Shown piece after piece: positions 1 through 7,930 of a stretch of 27,910 nucleotides of DNA. Where the stretch lies: contig JAVBKT010000010.1 of NCBI GenBank assembly GCA_031553915.1, positions 1-27,910 on the forward strand, read 5' to 3'. Position numbers and translations under genes: made by a program. The DNA is from HGM13862 sp031553915 (GTDB lineage: Bacteria; Bacillota; Dehalobacteriia; UBA4068). Every line of letters starts with the position of its first letter. Within the stretch, counting starts at the first letter, position 1. The notes under the pieces were generated by a model. It was not told where the DNA came from. It saw only the letters and a program-made list of their open reading frames with translations, and searched no databases.

Positions 1-155
1 AGTTAAAACGCAAGATGCAACATCTTGGTTTTAACTAAACAGATCTTGGTGGAAAAATTGCTTTTCGTAGTATATCTACGGGAAGTAATTTTTTCAACGG
101 GAGATGCCAGCGTTTTTCAGTCAAAACCGTATGGGGTTCGAATCCCTAATGGCTA
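1..155 (+). mobile_element. MITE-like hairpin repeat, copy 1 (right half only)
   Basis: This is the right half of the element seen whole at 21098-21379; the left half would lie before the window. It carries the inner hairpin with the CGTAG-tatat-CTACG tip (68-80), the conserved segment GAGATGCCAGCG, and the terminal repeat CGTATGGGGTTCGAATCCC followed by TAATGGC-TA (128-155). Its left portion differs from the other copies: bases 1-36 form their own nested hairpin (AGTTAAAAC with GTTTTAACT around CAAGATG/CATCTTG). The outer stem is partly degraded here. The terminal GGGGTTCGAATCCC resembles a tRNA T-arm, but no tRNA can be folded around it. The repeat is clear by comparison; its classification as a transposable element is inference. 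Confidence 0.8.
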
Positions 156-307
156 GACATAAGCGGGCTAAATATATTTTTTTGAGCCAAGAGAATTATG
201 GCGCTTATTTTGAGCATGAATATAGCGAAAAAGATATTTTTTTCTGTTGTTTATTTTATCAACTAAAATAAAAATGAAGTTTTATGATCAGATTGTGTAT
301 TTTTCTC
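156..307. other. AT-rich spacer without a gene
   Basis: This stretch between the repeat and the citrate synthase promoter has no supportable reading frame. The only visible structure is a small AT-only inverted repeat, TTTATTTTA (250-258) with TAAAATAAA (264-272), which could be a weak terminator or chance. Confidence 0.6.
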
Positions 308-336
308 TTGACAAAACCCCCAAAATTTTGTATTCT
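308..336 (+). promoter_or_regulatory. Sigma-A promoter of the citrate synthase operon
   Basis: TTGACA at 308-313 is followed, after 17 bases, by TATTCT at 331-336. The -10 box lies inside the left arm of the palindrome at 322-372, so a bound repressor would block polymerase. Confidence 0.65.
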
Positions 337-372
337 TGTATACAAAGATTGTATACAAGAATACAAAATTTT
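322..372. promoter_or_regulatory. Perfect 22-bp-arm palindrome, probable GntR operator
   Basis: Bases 322-343 and 351-372 are exact reverse complements separated by seven bases. Each arm contains the smaller palindrome TTGTATACAA (336-345 and 349-358), which has the GT-N-AC layout known for GntR-family operators. It covers the -10 box and the likely transcription start. The FCD-type GntR regulator at 4926-5597 is the last gene of this operon, so autoregulation and control of the pathway are the natural inference. As RNA the same sequence would also form a strong hairpin in the leader. Confidence 0.65.
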
Positions 373-413
373 CGCCATGCGCAAATACAGTAAATGCAAA
401 GGGGGTTCGAACT

Positions 414-1766
414 GTGATTGAATTTAATACTTCAAAAAATGTTCTTACTGAAAGCGAATACAAATATAGCCTGCAAGATGTGGCAGAACCAAACCTGCAT
501 CGGGATATGTTTAATTATGAAGAGATTCCCAAATGCGCGTTTAACCACCGCTTAACTCCTACTGATCCTCCCAGAGAAATCTGGATTACTGATACTACTT
601 TCCGCGATGGTCAGCAAAGCCGCGCTCCCTATACCCCTGACCAGATCGTGCGCCTTTATAAAATGTTACATAGGCTGGGCGGACCAAAAGGCAAAATCCG
701 TCAATGTGAATTTTTCCTCTACAGCGACCGCGACAAAGCCGCGCTTTCACGCTGCCAGGATTTGGGCTATTATTTCCCGGAGATCACCGGCTGGATTCGC
801 GCTACCAAAAAAGATTTTGAGCTGGCCAAAAATATGGGCCTTAAAGAATGCGGCATTCTCGTCAGCTGCTCTGATTATCATATTTTCAAAAAGTTGAAGA
901 AAACCCGTGCGCAGGCCCTAAAAGACTATATCTCTGTGATATCTCAGGCTCTTGAGGTGGGAATTATTCCCCGCTGCCATTTTGAAGATATTACCCGCTC
1001 GGATTTTTATGGTTTTGTAATTCCCTTTGCGCTGGAATTGAGCAACCTGATGAAAGAAAGTAATATCCCCATTAAAATCCGCGCTTGCGATACCATGGGT
1101 TATGGCATCCCCTATGCCGGAGCATCTATGCCCCGTAGCGTCCCCGGTATCATCTACGGGCTGCGCAACTATGCCGGTTTCCCGCCCAATTTGATTGAGT
1201 GGCACGGGCATAATGACTTTTATAAATCTGTAGTAAATTCCGCCACTGCCTGGCTATATGGCGCCGCTGCTGTCAACTGCTCTTTGCTGGGCATTGGCGA
1301 GCGCACCGGCAACACACCGCTTGAGGCTATGGTCGTTGAATATGCCCAGTTAAGGGGCACCTTGGACGGTATGGACACCACTGTTATCCGCGATATTGCT
1401 GATTATTATGAATCTGACCTGGGCTACAAAATTCCGCCCTCAACTCCTTTTGTGGGCAGCGCCTTTAATGTTACACAAGCTGGTATTCATGCGGATGGTC
1501 TGCTCAAGGATGAAGAAATCTATAATATCTTTGACACCACTACCTTGCTCAAAAGCCCTCCTGGGGTGGCGATTACCCAAACCTCCGGCAATGCCGGTAT
1601 TGCCATGTGGATGAGCAGCCACCTGAAAGCGGCTGTCGATAAAAACGATGAACGCGTGGTCAAGCTCAAAGACTGGGTTGACAAAGAATATGAAGGCGGC
1701 CGCGTTACTACTATCGGTTTTGAAGAATTAACTGAAGTTGGCAGGGAATTGGGCGTCCTTGATTAA
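414..1766 (+). CDS. Re-citrate synthase (homocitrate/isopropylmalate synthase family)
   Basis: A protein of about 450 residues of the HMGL-like (DRE-TIM) family. I call it Re-citrate synthase, which condenses acetyl-CoA with oxaloacetate, because its length matches the Clostridium kluyveri enzyme and because aconitase and isocitrate dehydrogenase follow. Visible motifs are the catalytic segment ITDTTFRDGQQ near the N-terminus and the metal-binding EWHGHND segment, typical of this family. I chose the GTG at 414 rather than the ATG at 336: it has AAAGGGGG eight bases upstream, while the ATG lies inside the promoter palindrome and would add 26 unrelated residues. Sequence alone cannot fully exclude homocitrate or isopropylmalate synthase, but lysine or leucine genes are absent here. 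It is likely repressed through the palindrome at 322-372. Confidence 0.85.
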   Translation: MIEFNTSKNVLTESEYKYSLQDVAEPNLHRDMFNYEEIPKCAFNHRLTPTDPPREIWITDTTFRDGQQSRAPYTPDQIVRLYKMLHRLGGPKGKIRQCEFFLYSDRDKAALSRCQDLGYYFPEITGWIRATKKDFELAKNMGLKECGILVSCSDYHIFKKLKKTRAQALKDYISVISQALEVGIIPRCHFEDITRSDFYGFVIPFALELSNLMKESNIPIKIRACDTMGYGIPYAGASMPRSVPGIIYGLRNYAGFPPNLIEWHGHNDFYKSVVNSATAWLYGAAAVNCSLLGIGERTGNTPLEAMVVEYAQLRGTLDGMDTTVIRDIADYYESDLGYKIPPSTPFVGSAFNVTQAGIHADGLLKDEEIYNIFDTTTLLKSPPGVAITQTSGNAGIAMWMSSHLKAAVDKNDERVVKLKDWVDKEYEGGRVTTIGFEELTEVGRELGVLD

Positions 1767-1824
1767 TTATTAATAGTTACGATTATTGTGGTGACTATTT
1801 AATAAAAAGGAGATTAGAGCTAGC

Positions 1825-3756
1825 ATGAGTCTAAACATCGCACAAAAAATTATCAGCAAGCATTTACTCGGCGGGGAGATGAAAGCAGGAAGCGAAATTT
1901 CGATCCGCATTGACCAAACCCTCACTCAGGATTCCACCGGCACTATGGCCTACCTCCAGTTTGAGGCGATGGGCATTGATAAGGTCAAAACTGATAAATC
2001 CGTAGCCTATATTGACCATAATACGCTGCAAGCAGGTTTTGAAAACGCGGACGACCACAAGTATATCCAGAGCGTGACCAAAAAGCACGGCATTTACTTT
2101 TCCCGTCCGGGCAATGGCATTTGCCACCAGGTGCATTTGGAGCGCTTTGGCAAACCAGGCGCAACCCTGCTTGGCTCGGACAGCCATACGCCCACCGGCG
2201 GCGGCATCGGTATGCTGGCCATCGGCGCCGGTGGTCTTGACGTGGCAGTGGCCATGGGCGGCGGGCCCTACTATTTGCTGATGCCCAAGGTTTGTTTGAT
2301 TGAGCTGAAAGGCAAATTGCAGCCAATGGTGGCGGCCAAGGATATTATTCTTGAGGTCTTACGCCTGCTCAGCGTTAAAGGCGGCGTGGGCAAAATTATG
2401 GAATATGGCGGCGATGGAGTTGCCACCCTTAGCGTACCTGAACGCGCTACTATCACCAATATGGGCGCTGAGCTGGGCGCGACCACCTCTGTCTTCCCCA
2501 GTGACGCGGTTACCCGCCAGTTCTTAAAAGCCCAGGGCAGAGAAGATGACTGGCAGGAGCTGCTGGCAGATGATGATGCCAGCTATGACGAAAAAATTAC
2601 TATTAATCTTGATAAATTAACCCCGCTGGCTGCCCAGCCTTCTATGCCGGACAATGTGAGCTCTATCAGCGCCATTGGCCCGATCAAGGTTGATCAGGTG
2701 GCTATCGGCAGCTGTACCAACGCTTCTTTTGCCGACCTGATGAAGGTGGCTGCCATCCTGGACGGCCAGACGGTAGCGGAACATGTCAGCCTGGTGATTG
2801 CCCCCGGCAGCAAACAGGTTTTTTCCATGCTGGCGGCAAACGGCGCTTTAACCAAGATGATCAATGCCGGCGCGCGTATTCTCGAGAGTGCCTGCGGCCC
2901 CTGCATCGGCATGGGGCAGGCTCCTGCTACTGACGCAGTTTCGCTGCGCACCTTCAACCGCAATTTCTACGGCAGAAGCGGTACTGCTTCGGCTCAGGTA
3001 TATCTGGTCAGCCCGGAGGCAGCAGCTGTTTCCGCAATCACAGGCGTCTTGACTGACCCGCGCGATTTTAGCCCGGCGCCCGCCACCTTGGTTCCGGAGA
3101 GCTTCCCTATCGCTGATAACATGGTGATAGCGCCTGCCGCAGCCGGCGAAGAAGTGGAAGTTGTGCGCGGCCCCAATATCAAACCTTTCCCGATTAATAA
3201 GGCGCTGCCAGAGCAGATCAGCGGCGAGGTGCTGATCAAAACCGAGGACAATATCACCACTGACCATATCATGCCCTCCAATGCCAGCCTCTTGCCTTAC
3301 CGCTCCAATATTCCTTATCTATCAGAATATTGTCTGACCCCTTGCGACCCTGAATTCCCCGCTAAGGCACAGGCCAAAGGCGGCGGTTTCATCATCGGCG
3401 GCAGCAATTACGGCCAAGGCTCCAGCCGCGAGCATGCGGCATTGGCCCCGCTTTATCTGGGGATCAAGGCTGTGCTCGCTACATCCTTTGCCCGCATTCA
3501 TGCCGCAAACCTGATCAACAATGGCATTATTCCTCTAACCTTTGCCGATGAGGCTGATTATGCCAAAATCCAAGAGGGCGATGAACTGGTGATTAGTAAT
3601 GCTCCTGAGCAGGTAAAGGCAGCGATTAATGAGACTCCCTTTACTGTCACCAATAAGACCCAAGGCTATGCTTTCAAGGCGATTGCCAATCTTTCCGACC
3701 GTCAGGCAGCCATGCTTTTGGCCGGCGGTTGTCTGAACTATACCAAGAACAACTAA
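1825..3756 (+). CDS. Aconitate hydratase
   Basis: A 643-residue aconitase that isomerises citrate to isocitrate through cis-aconitate, second step of the operon's pathway. The three cysteine ligands of the 4Fe-4S cluster are visible: C297 in GSCTN, and C357 and C360 in ESACGPCIGMG. The C-terminal swivel domain is present in the same chain, with GGSNYGQGSSREHAA, the serine/arginine substrate loop. The length fits the shorter bacterial/mitochondrial-like aconitase group common in clostridia rather than the roughly 900-residue AcnA/AcnB. AAGGAG stands 12 bases before the ATG. It starts 58 bases after the citrate synthase stop and ends 18 bases before the dehydrogenase start, so it is cotranscribed. 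Confidence 0.93.
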   Translation: MSLNIAQKIISKHLLGGEMKAGSEISIRIDQTLTQDSTGTMAYLQFEAMGIDKVKTDKSVAYIDHNTLQAGFENADDHKYIQSVTKKHGIYFSRPGNGICHQVHLERFGKPGATLLGSDSHTPTGGGIGMLAIGAGGLDVAVAMGGGPYYLLMPKVCLIELKGKLQPMVAAKDIILEVLRLLSVKGGVGKIMEYGGDGVATLSVPERATITNMGAELGATTSVFPSDAVTRQFLKAQGREDDWQELLADDDASYDEKITINLDKLTPLAAQPSMPDNVSSISAIGPIKVDQVAIGSCTNASFADLMKVAAILDGQTVAEHVSLVIAPGSKQVFSMLAANGALTKMINAGARILESACGPCIGMGQAPATDAVSLRTFNRNFYGRSGTASAQVYLVSPEAAAVSAITGVLTDPRDFSPAPATLVPESFPIADNMVIAPAAAGEEVEVVRGPNIKPFPINKALPEQISGEVLIKTEDNITTDHIMPSNASLLPYRSNIPYLSEYCLTPCDPEFPAKAQAKGGGFIIGGSNYGQGSSREHAALAPLYLGIKAVLATSFARIHAANLINNGIIPLTFADEADYAKIQEGDELVISNAPEQVKAAINETPFTVTNKTQGYAFKAIANLSDRQAAMLLAGGCLNYTKNN

Positions 3757-3774
3757 TCATGAGGAGGTGGGGTA

Positions 3775-4881
3775 ATGTCATATTACCCATATTTCCCAGC
3801 CCTGGATCAGCGTAGAGCAGATGAATACGCTATAGTTAATCTCAATAAAACTAAATATGAAGTGAGGATGAAACAGATGCCTGTACATGAAGTAACCTTT
3901 ATCCCCGGCGACGGCATTGGCCCGGAAATTGCCGAGGCGACTAAACGTGTAGTAGAAGCAACCGGAGTCAAAATTAACTGGCACTATCAAGAGGCCGGTT
4001 TGGCGATGATTGATAAATATGGCACTCCTTTGCCTGATCATGTGATCGAAAGCATCAAGCAAACCAGAGTAGCCTTAAAAGGGCCGATCACTACGCCGGT
4101 TGGCGGCGGTTTCCGCAGCGTCAATGTTGCTTTGCGCAAGGCGCTTGATCTTTACGCTAATATGCGCCCTGCTAAAACATATCCCAATATCCCTTCCCGC
4201 TATGACAATATCGACCTGATGGTAGTGCGTGAAAACACTGAGGATCTTTACGCCGGTGTTGAGCATATGGTGGGCAAGGATGCGGCGGAAAGCATTAAAA
4301 TCTTCACCCGTGAAGGCTGCCGCCGTATCATCAAATATGCCTTTGATTATGCACGCGATAATAATCGCAAAAAAGTTACCGCAGTGCATAAAGCCAATAT
4401 TATGAAGTGTACTGACGGCATGTTCCTCGAAGAGGCGCGCAATATTGCCGCCAATTATCCAGATATTGAGTTTGAAGATATGATTGTTGACGCTATGTGC
4501 ATGAAGCTGGTTACGATGCCGGAGAACTACGATGTGTTGGTACTGCCCAATCTGTACGGTGATATTGTCTCTGATCTTTGCGCCGGACTGGTGGGCGGCT
4601 TAGGCGTTGCCCCGGGCGCCAATATCGGCGCCAATGCCGCTGTCTTTGAAGCCATTCATGGCAGCGCGCCCAAACGCGCCGGACAAAACCTGGCTAACCC
4701 GACAGCCCTGCTGCTTTCAGCTAAGATGATGCTGGATTATCTGAACGAAAAAGCAGCTGCGGCAAAAATAGAAAAAGCTTTGATCAAAGTTGTGACTGAA
4801 GGCAAATATCTCACCTATGACCTGGGTGGCAACACCGGTACCAAAGAATTTGCCGATGCGCTGATTGCCGCCATGCTCTAG
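3775..4881 (+). CDS. Isocitrate dehydrogenase, NAD(P)-dependent
   Basis: A 368-residue member of the isocitrate/isopropylmalate dehydrogenase family that oxidises and decarboxylates isocitrate to 2-oxoglutarate. FIPGDGIGPEI begins the core; RSVNVALRKALDLYANMRP and VVRENTEDLYAG are the substrate-site signatures typical of isocitrate rather than isopropylmalate enzymes, and LPNLYGDIVSDL carries metal-binding aspartates. HGSAPKRAGQ is the cofactor loop; its Lys-Arg could fit NADP, but I leave the cofactor open. The ATG at 3775 has AGGAGG seven bases upstream, giving about 35 residues before the core. An ATG at 3868 or 3877 would give the usual length but a weaker binding site. It is the third gene of the citrate operon. 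Confidence 0.9.
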   Translation: MSYYPYFPALDQRRADEYAIVNLNKTKYEVRMKQMPVHEVTFIPGDGIGPEIAEATKRVVEATGVKINWHYQEAGLAMIDKYGTPLPDHVIESIKQTRVALKGPITTPVGGGFRSVNVALRKALDLYANMRPAKTYPNIPSRYDNIDLMVVRENTEDLYAGVEHMVGKDAAESIKIFTREGCRRIIKYAFDYARDNNRKKVTAVHKANIMKCTDGMFLEEARNIAANYPDIEFEDMIVDAMCMKLVTMPENYDVLVLPNLYGDIVSDLCAGLVGGLGVAPGANIGANAAVFEAIHGSAPKRAGQNLANPTALLLSAKMMLDYLNEKAAAAKIEKALIKVVTEGKYLTYDLGGNTGTKEFADALIAAML

Positions 4882-4925
4882 CATGAACAAGCAAAAAGCA
4901 ACTGTTTGCCAAATGAGGTAAATTT

Positions 4926-5597
4926 ATGAATACTACTGTCAATATGCAGGAAACTGATGGCAAAAGTTTACGCAGCCGTGTTTTTCGCGAGCTGGAACAA
5001 AATATCATCAGCGGCAAATATCCCCCGGGAATGACCTTAAATGAGAAAAAGCTTTGCGAAGAGCTGGGGGTCAGCCGTACGCCCCTGCGTGAGGCTTTCA
5101 GCCGTCTTGAACAAGAGGGACTGGTGGAATCTATCCCCCACAAGGGCGCGGTAGTTCTGGGGATTACGCTTACCGATATTGATGATATTTATACGATTAA
5201 GCTGGAGCTGGAAGGCTTGGCGGCCAAACTGGCGGCTGAGCGTATTACTCCTGAGGAATTGACTGAGCTGGAAGAAATCATCAACATGACTGAATTCTAT
5301 ATCAGCAAAGGTAATGTTGACAAGGTTGTTGAGCTTGACTCCCGCTTTCATGATATTATCTGCAAAGCCGGCAAAAACAGGGCGCTGCGCAATATGATGA
5401 GCAATTATCATAAATTTGTCAAATTGGCGCGCTATAAATCCCTAACCAAGCCGGACCGTATTCCGCAAATGCTGATCGAGCACCGCAATATTATGAACGC
5501 CATTGCCGCCGGAGACAGCGACTTGGCCAAAGCCTTGGCTGTCGACCATATCAGCAAAGCCCGGGTATCGATTGCCAGCGCTATGAATGATAAATAA
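4926..5597 (+). CDS. GntR-family regulator (FadR/FCD subfamily)
   Basis: A 223-residue transcription regulator. Residues about 14-75 form the winged helix-turn-helix, with SGKYPPGMTLNEKKL and ELGVSRTPLREAFSRLEQEG, the GntR signature. The all-helical remainder (about 85-220) has the FCD ligand-binding layout, with RFHDIICKAG and the histidine EHRNIMNAI expected to hold a metal and a carboxylate effector. It follows the dehydrogenase by 44 bases, has GAGG seven bases before the ATG, and is followed by a terminator. Position and operator type suggest that it senses a tricarboxylic or dicarboxylic acid and controls the operon through 322-372; the ligand is not known from the sequence. Confidence 0.9.
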   Translation: MNTTVNMQETDGKSLRSRVFRELEQNIISGKYPPGMTLNEKKLCEELGVSRTPLREAFSRLEQEGLVESIPHKGAVVLGITLTDIDDIYTIKLELEGLAAKLAAERITPEELTELEEIINMTEFYISKGNVDKVVELDSRFHDIICKAGKNRALRNMMSNYHKFVKLARYKSLTKPDRIPQMLIEHRNIMNAIAAGDSDLAKALAVDHISKARVSIASAMNDK

Positions 5598-5628
5598 TCC
5601 TTTCGATGACAGATATCAAGAATAAAAA

Positions 5629-5660
5629 ACAAGCCTTTTCGCAAGGCCTGTTTTTTTATT
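5629..5660 (+). terminator. Rho-independent terminator of the citrate operon
   Basis: ACAAGCCTT (5629-5637) pairs with AAGGCCTGT (5643-5651), with one mismatch and a TTCGC loop, followed by a run of T. Confidence 0.85.
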
Positions 5661-5688
5661 TCCCTTTTGTGAAGCAGACATTAGCAAA

Positions 5689-5721
5689 AATAGATTTATC
5701 ATATTTAATGATAAATCTATT
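5689..5721. repeat. 14-bp perfect inverted repeat, possible operator
   Basis: AATAGATTTATCAT (5689-5702) and its exact complement (5708-5721) are separated by five bases. There is no T-run, and it lies about 90 bases upstream of the yedF promoter. It could be an operator or a remnant; no partner regulator is evident. Confidence 0.45.
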
Positions 5722-5812
5722 ATATCTATAGACGCATCCTATAAATCGAGATTAATAATAGTGCTTTTGGCGGCTAAAAACAGCACTGGCTGATCCACCT
5801 GCTTGAGCATGT

Positions 5813-5841
5813 TTGACAAAAAAGAGGCAGTATTATATATT
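5813..5841 (+). promoter_or_regulatory. Promoter of the yedF operon
   Basis: TTGACA (5813-5818) is followed, after 17 bases, by TATATT (5836-5841), 43 bases before the yedF start codon. Confidence 0.65.
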
Positions 5842-5883
5842 CAAAATATATCCTGCTATTGAAGGAGGCCAAAGGAGGGCCAA

Positions 5884-6489
5884 ATGAAAAATATTGATGC
5901 CAAAGGCAAAGCCTGCCCTATCCCGGTGGTTATGACCAAAAAAGAAATTGATGCCGGGGAAACGAATATTTGCGTTGAAGTTGATAATGCGATGGCCAAA
6001 GAAAATGTCACCAAGCTGGCAACTGCTATGGCCTATGATATTGATATTACCGAAATTGACGGCGGTTTTGCTCTGCTGCTTTCCAAAAACGGCAGTATGC
6101 CTAATCCCGCGGCAGCGGAGGCTCTCACCGCGACCGCTGTTTGTCCCACGGGCAGCCACTGGGCAATATTTGCCGGCCGCGATATTATCGGCAGCGGGGA
6201 CAGGGATTTGGGCAGCTCTTTAATAAAGATGTTTTTCTATGTCCTCGGCGAGAGTGATGATTTGCCTGCTGAAATCCTGCTGATGAATGATGGCGTTAAA
6301 CTGGCGGTTATAGACGAGGCAATAATTGAGCACTTGCAAAACCTGGCGGCTAAGGGCGTAGAAATACTAGTCTGCGGCACTTGCCTTGACTACTACAATC
6401 TCTCCGGCCAGCTGAAAGTGGGCTCTGTCAGCAATATGTTTGAGATTCTCGGCCGAATGCAAGCTGCTGATAAGGTGGTTTCTTTATGA
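5884..6489 (+). CDS. yedF: YedF: TusA-DsrE fusion, selenium/sulfur metabolism
   Basis: A 201-residue protein of the sulfurtransferase-like selenium-metabolism YedF family. Residues 1-70 form a TusA/SirA fold with the persulfide-carrying motif KACPIPVV. Residues about 95-201 form a DsrE-like domain (IIGSGDRDLGSSLIKMFFYVL) with the conserved LVCGTCLDYY motif holding two more cysteines. In this family the protein is thought to carry sulfur or selenium as a persulfide/perselenide for selenophosphate-dependent pathways. Two Shine-Dalgarno sequences stand before the ATG (AGGAGG at 5863 and GGAGGG at 5874); the nearer one decides the start. It overlaps the next gene by four bases. I see no selD, selA or selenoprotein gene in this window. 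Confidence 0.88.
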   Translation: MKNIDAKGKACPIPVVMTKKEIDAGETNICVEVDNAMAKENVTKLATAMAYDIDITEIDGGFALLLSKNGSMPNPAAAEALTATAVCPTGSHWAIFAGRDIIGSGDRDLGSSLIKMFFYVLGESDDLPAEILLMNDGVKLAVIDEAIIEHLQNLAAKGVEILVCGTCLDYYNLSGQLKVGSVSNMFEILGRMQAADKVVSL

Positions 6490-6707
6490 TCAAATACGGG
6501 GTTGTCCTTTTTGAATCAACCCATGATGCGATTAGTGCAGATAAAACCCTGCGTCAGCTGATGCCGGTGACGCTGATGCCTACCCCACGCCGCTTTTCCG
6601 AAAGCTGCGGTATTGCGCTGCGTTTTGACCAGTCGCAGCTGGCAGAAATTGAGCAGCTGATGGCAAACAATCATCTCAAGGGAAGCATCCACGCTGATTA
6701 TGAATAA
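6486..6707 (+). CDS. DUF3343 protein, putative Se/S carrier
   Basis: A 73-residue protein of the DUF3343 type, usually found next to YedF. It starts MIKYGVVLFESTHDAI and contains PTPRRFSESCGIALRF, in which the single cysteine is the likely carrier residue. Its ATG overlaps the yedF stop (ATGA), which indicates translational coupling. A role in handing over selenium or sulfur is proposed from gene neighbourhood in this family, not proven by the sequence. The operon ends at the hairpin at 6729. Confidence 0.82.
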   Translation: MIKYGVVLFESTHDAISADKTLRQLMPVTLMPTPRRFSESCGIALRFDQSQLAEIEQLMANNHLKGSIHADYE

Positions 6708-6728
6708 TTGAGCATAGCGCTTTTTAAC

Positions 6729-6770
6729 AAAATAAAGAGAGAGGGCGAATTCACCCTCTCTCTTTATTTT
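6729..6770. terminator. Bidirectional terminator
   Basis: Seventeen-base arms 6729-6745 and 6754-6770 are perfect complements (GAGAGAGGG core) with A-run and T-run at the two sides and an eight-base loop. It serves the yedF operon and the convergent gene at 6816. Confidence 0.9.
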
Positions 6771-6815
6771 GGCTCACCATATCTTTTTTATGTTTATGCC
6801 GGCATAAAAACTAAA

Positions 6816-7364
6816 CTATTTTTTATTCTTGATAATAAGTGATAAAAATAAGCAAAAAATTGCTACATAAAATATTAGAATTAAGGCATTGATAATAATT
6901 GCAGTAATCTCATATCCTGACATTTTGATATCACCACTTCTCTCTTTGCCAATAAACTCGTCAATAGTTATAGAAAAATTGACGCTGTCACCATCAGTAT
7001 TTATATATAATTGTTTGCTGATGCCGATATAAGTTCTTGAGAATCCAAAAAATGTGCCCTCGATACTCTTGGCGTCCTCTGCAATAATTACATCATATTC
7101 CAGCTCCCCCAGCCATCTTTTAGGGTAAAGCCGGGGAATGTCGCAAGCCGCGTCTAGTATATCAATAAAAACAGGATTATCTTCTTTATTAGCTATTAAT
7201 GCGGTAATTGATACAGTATACACGCCAATTCGTTTTTGAAAAACAACCTCTTCCGCGCTTACCTTTTGATTTTCACTAGAAGCTATAATGATGTTTGGCG
7301 AGACTAAAACCAGTACAAATAGCAAAAAAACTAATAATAAAATTTTATGAAAATTATTTTTCAT
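6816..7364 (-). CDS. Unknown membrane-anchored extracytoplasmic protein
   Basis: A 182-residue protein I do not recognise. Residues about 6-28 are a hydrophobic N-terminal segment (signal peptide or anchor), followed by an outside domain with a predicted beta character (IGVYTVSITALIANK, FSRTYIGISKQLYIN). A second hydrophobic segment (about 152-177, starting YEITAIIINALILIFY) ends in a short lysine-rich tail, which suggests a C-terminal anchor with the tail inside. I chose the ATG at 7364 because it begins a typical signal sequence and has GGGG upstream; the reading frame is open 41 codons further upstream without a good binding site. Its AT content is higher than that of neighbours, which could mean recent acquisition. 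Confidence 0.7.
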   Translation of the reverse strand: MKNNFHKILLLVFLLFVLVLVSPNIIIASSENQKVSAEEVVFQKRIGVYTVSITALIANKEDNPVFIDILDAACDIPRLYPKRWLGELEYDVIIAEDAKSIEGTFFGFSRTYIGISKQLYINTDGDSVNFSITIDEFIGKERSGDIKMSGYEITAIIINALILIFYVAIFCLFLSLIIKNKK

Positions 7365-7930
7365 TATTTTACCCCTACTTGCTCTAGTTAAATAATAACA
7401 AATATTTAACATATTATTTATACTATCAAAAACCGTAGATTTTACAGTACAAAATAGATAGTTTGCAAATTTTCGGCACAAAAACAATATATTATTGATA
7501 AAACGTTAGCAAATGATTATATGATTTTATAATTTACGCTATCAAAACGACATTTCTGAATAAATAGGCGTGAAGTCGTTTTTGATAAAGTGTAAAAACA
7601 ATTATTGTAAAACGTGAATTTTTGCTATATAATATATCTGGTGTTGAGGCAGTGATAAGCCAAAATAAACATGTCTGTAAAAGCTATAACAAGCTATAAA
7701 AATTATTGATAGATAAAAAATAAAAGTCGCCGCTTCAAACGGCGGCGTATTTGCGAAAAGGAAGCATTCCGCCTGTCTACAAAATATCATATGATGGCCC
7801 AAGTATTGCCATTATATGCCGTATTCTGCTGTGTCTTGATTCCTTTGCTTTGCTATATAAATACACAAAAAAGTATTGTTCGTCGATATTTTGGGGCGCA
7901 GATTCCTTGATCCAGGGGTGATATAAGAAG
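7365..7930. other. Intergenic region with promoter and structured leader
   Basis: There is no gene in this 566-base stretch. It holds an imperfect inverted repeat (7533-7551 with 7575-7596, core TATCAAAACGAC), a promoter at 7605-7633, and two hairpins in the leader of the kinase gene: CGCCG/CGGCG around 7709-7728 and a ten-pair stem ATATGATGGC with GCCATTATAT (7789-7817). I found no match to a riboswitch consensus I know. Confidence 0.55.
7605..7633 (+). promoter_or_regulatory. Promoter of the hybrid kinase gene
   Basis: TTGTAA (7605-7610) is followed, after 17 bases, by a perfect TATAAT (7628-7633). Transcription would start near 7640 and give a leader of about 290 bases. Confidence 0.6.

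Noticed and set aside
128..153. A tRNA gene suggested by GGGGTTCGAATCCC
   Set aside because: No D-arm, anticodon arm or acceptor stem can be placed around it, and the same sequence recurs as the terminal repeat of the element.
1..155. An integron attC site
   Set aside because: The folded shape is similar, but the core sites GTTRRRY/RYYYAAC are not at the ends, and copies do not alternate with single genes; the TA-flanked inverted ends fit a transposable element better.
336..413. ATG at 336 as start of the citrate synthase
   Set aside because: It lies in the -10 box and palindrome, has no ribosome binding site, and adds residues unlike the family; GTG 414 has both.
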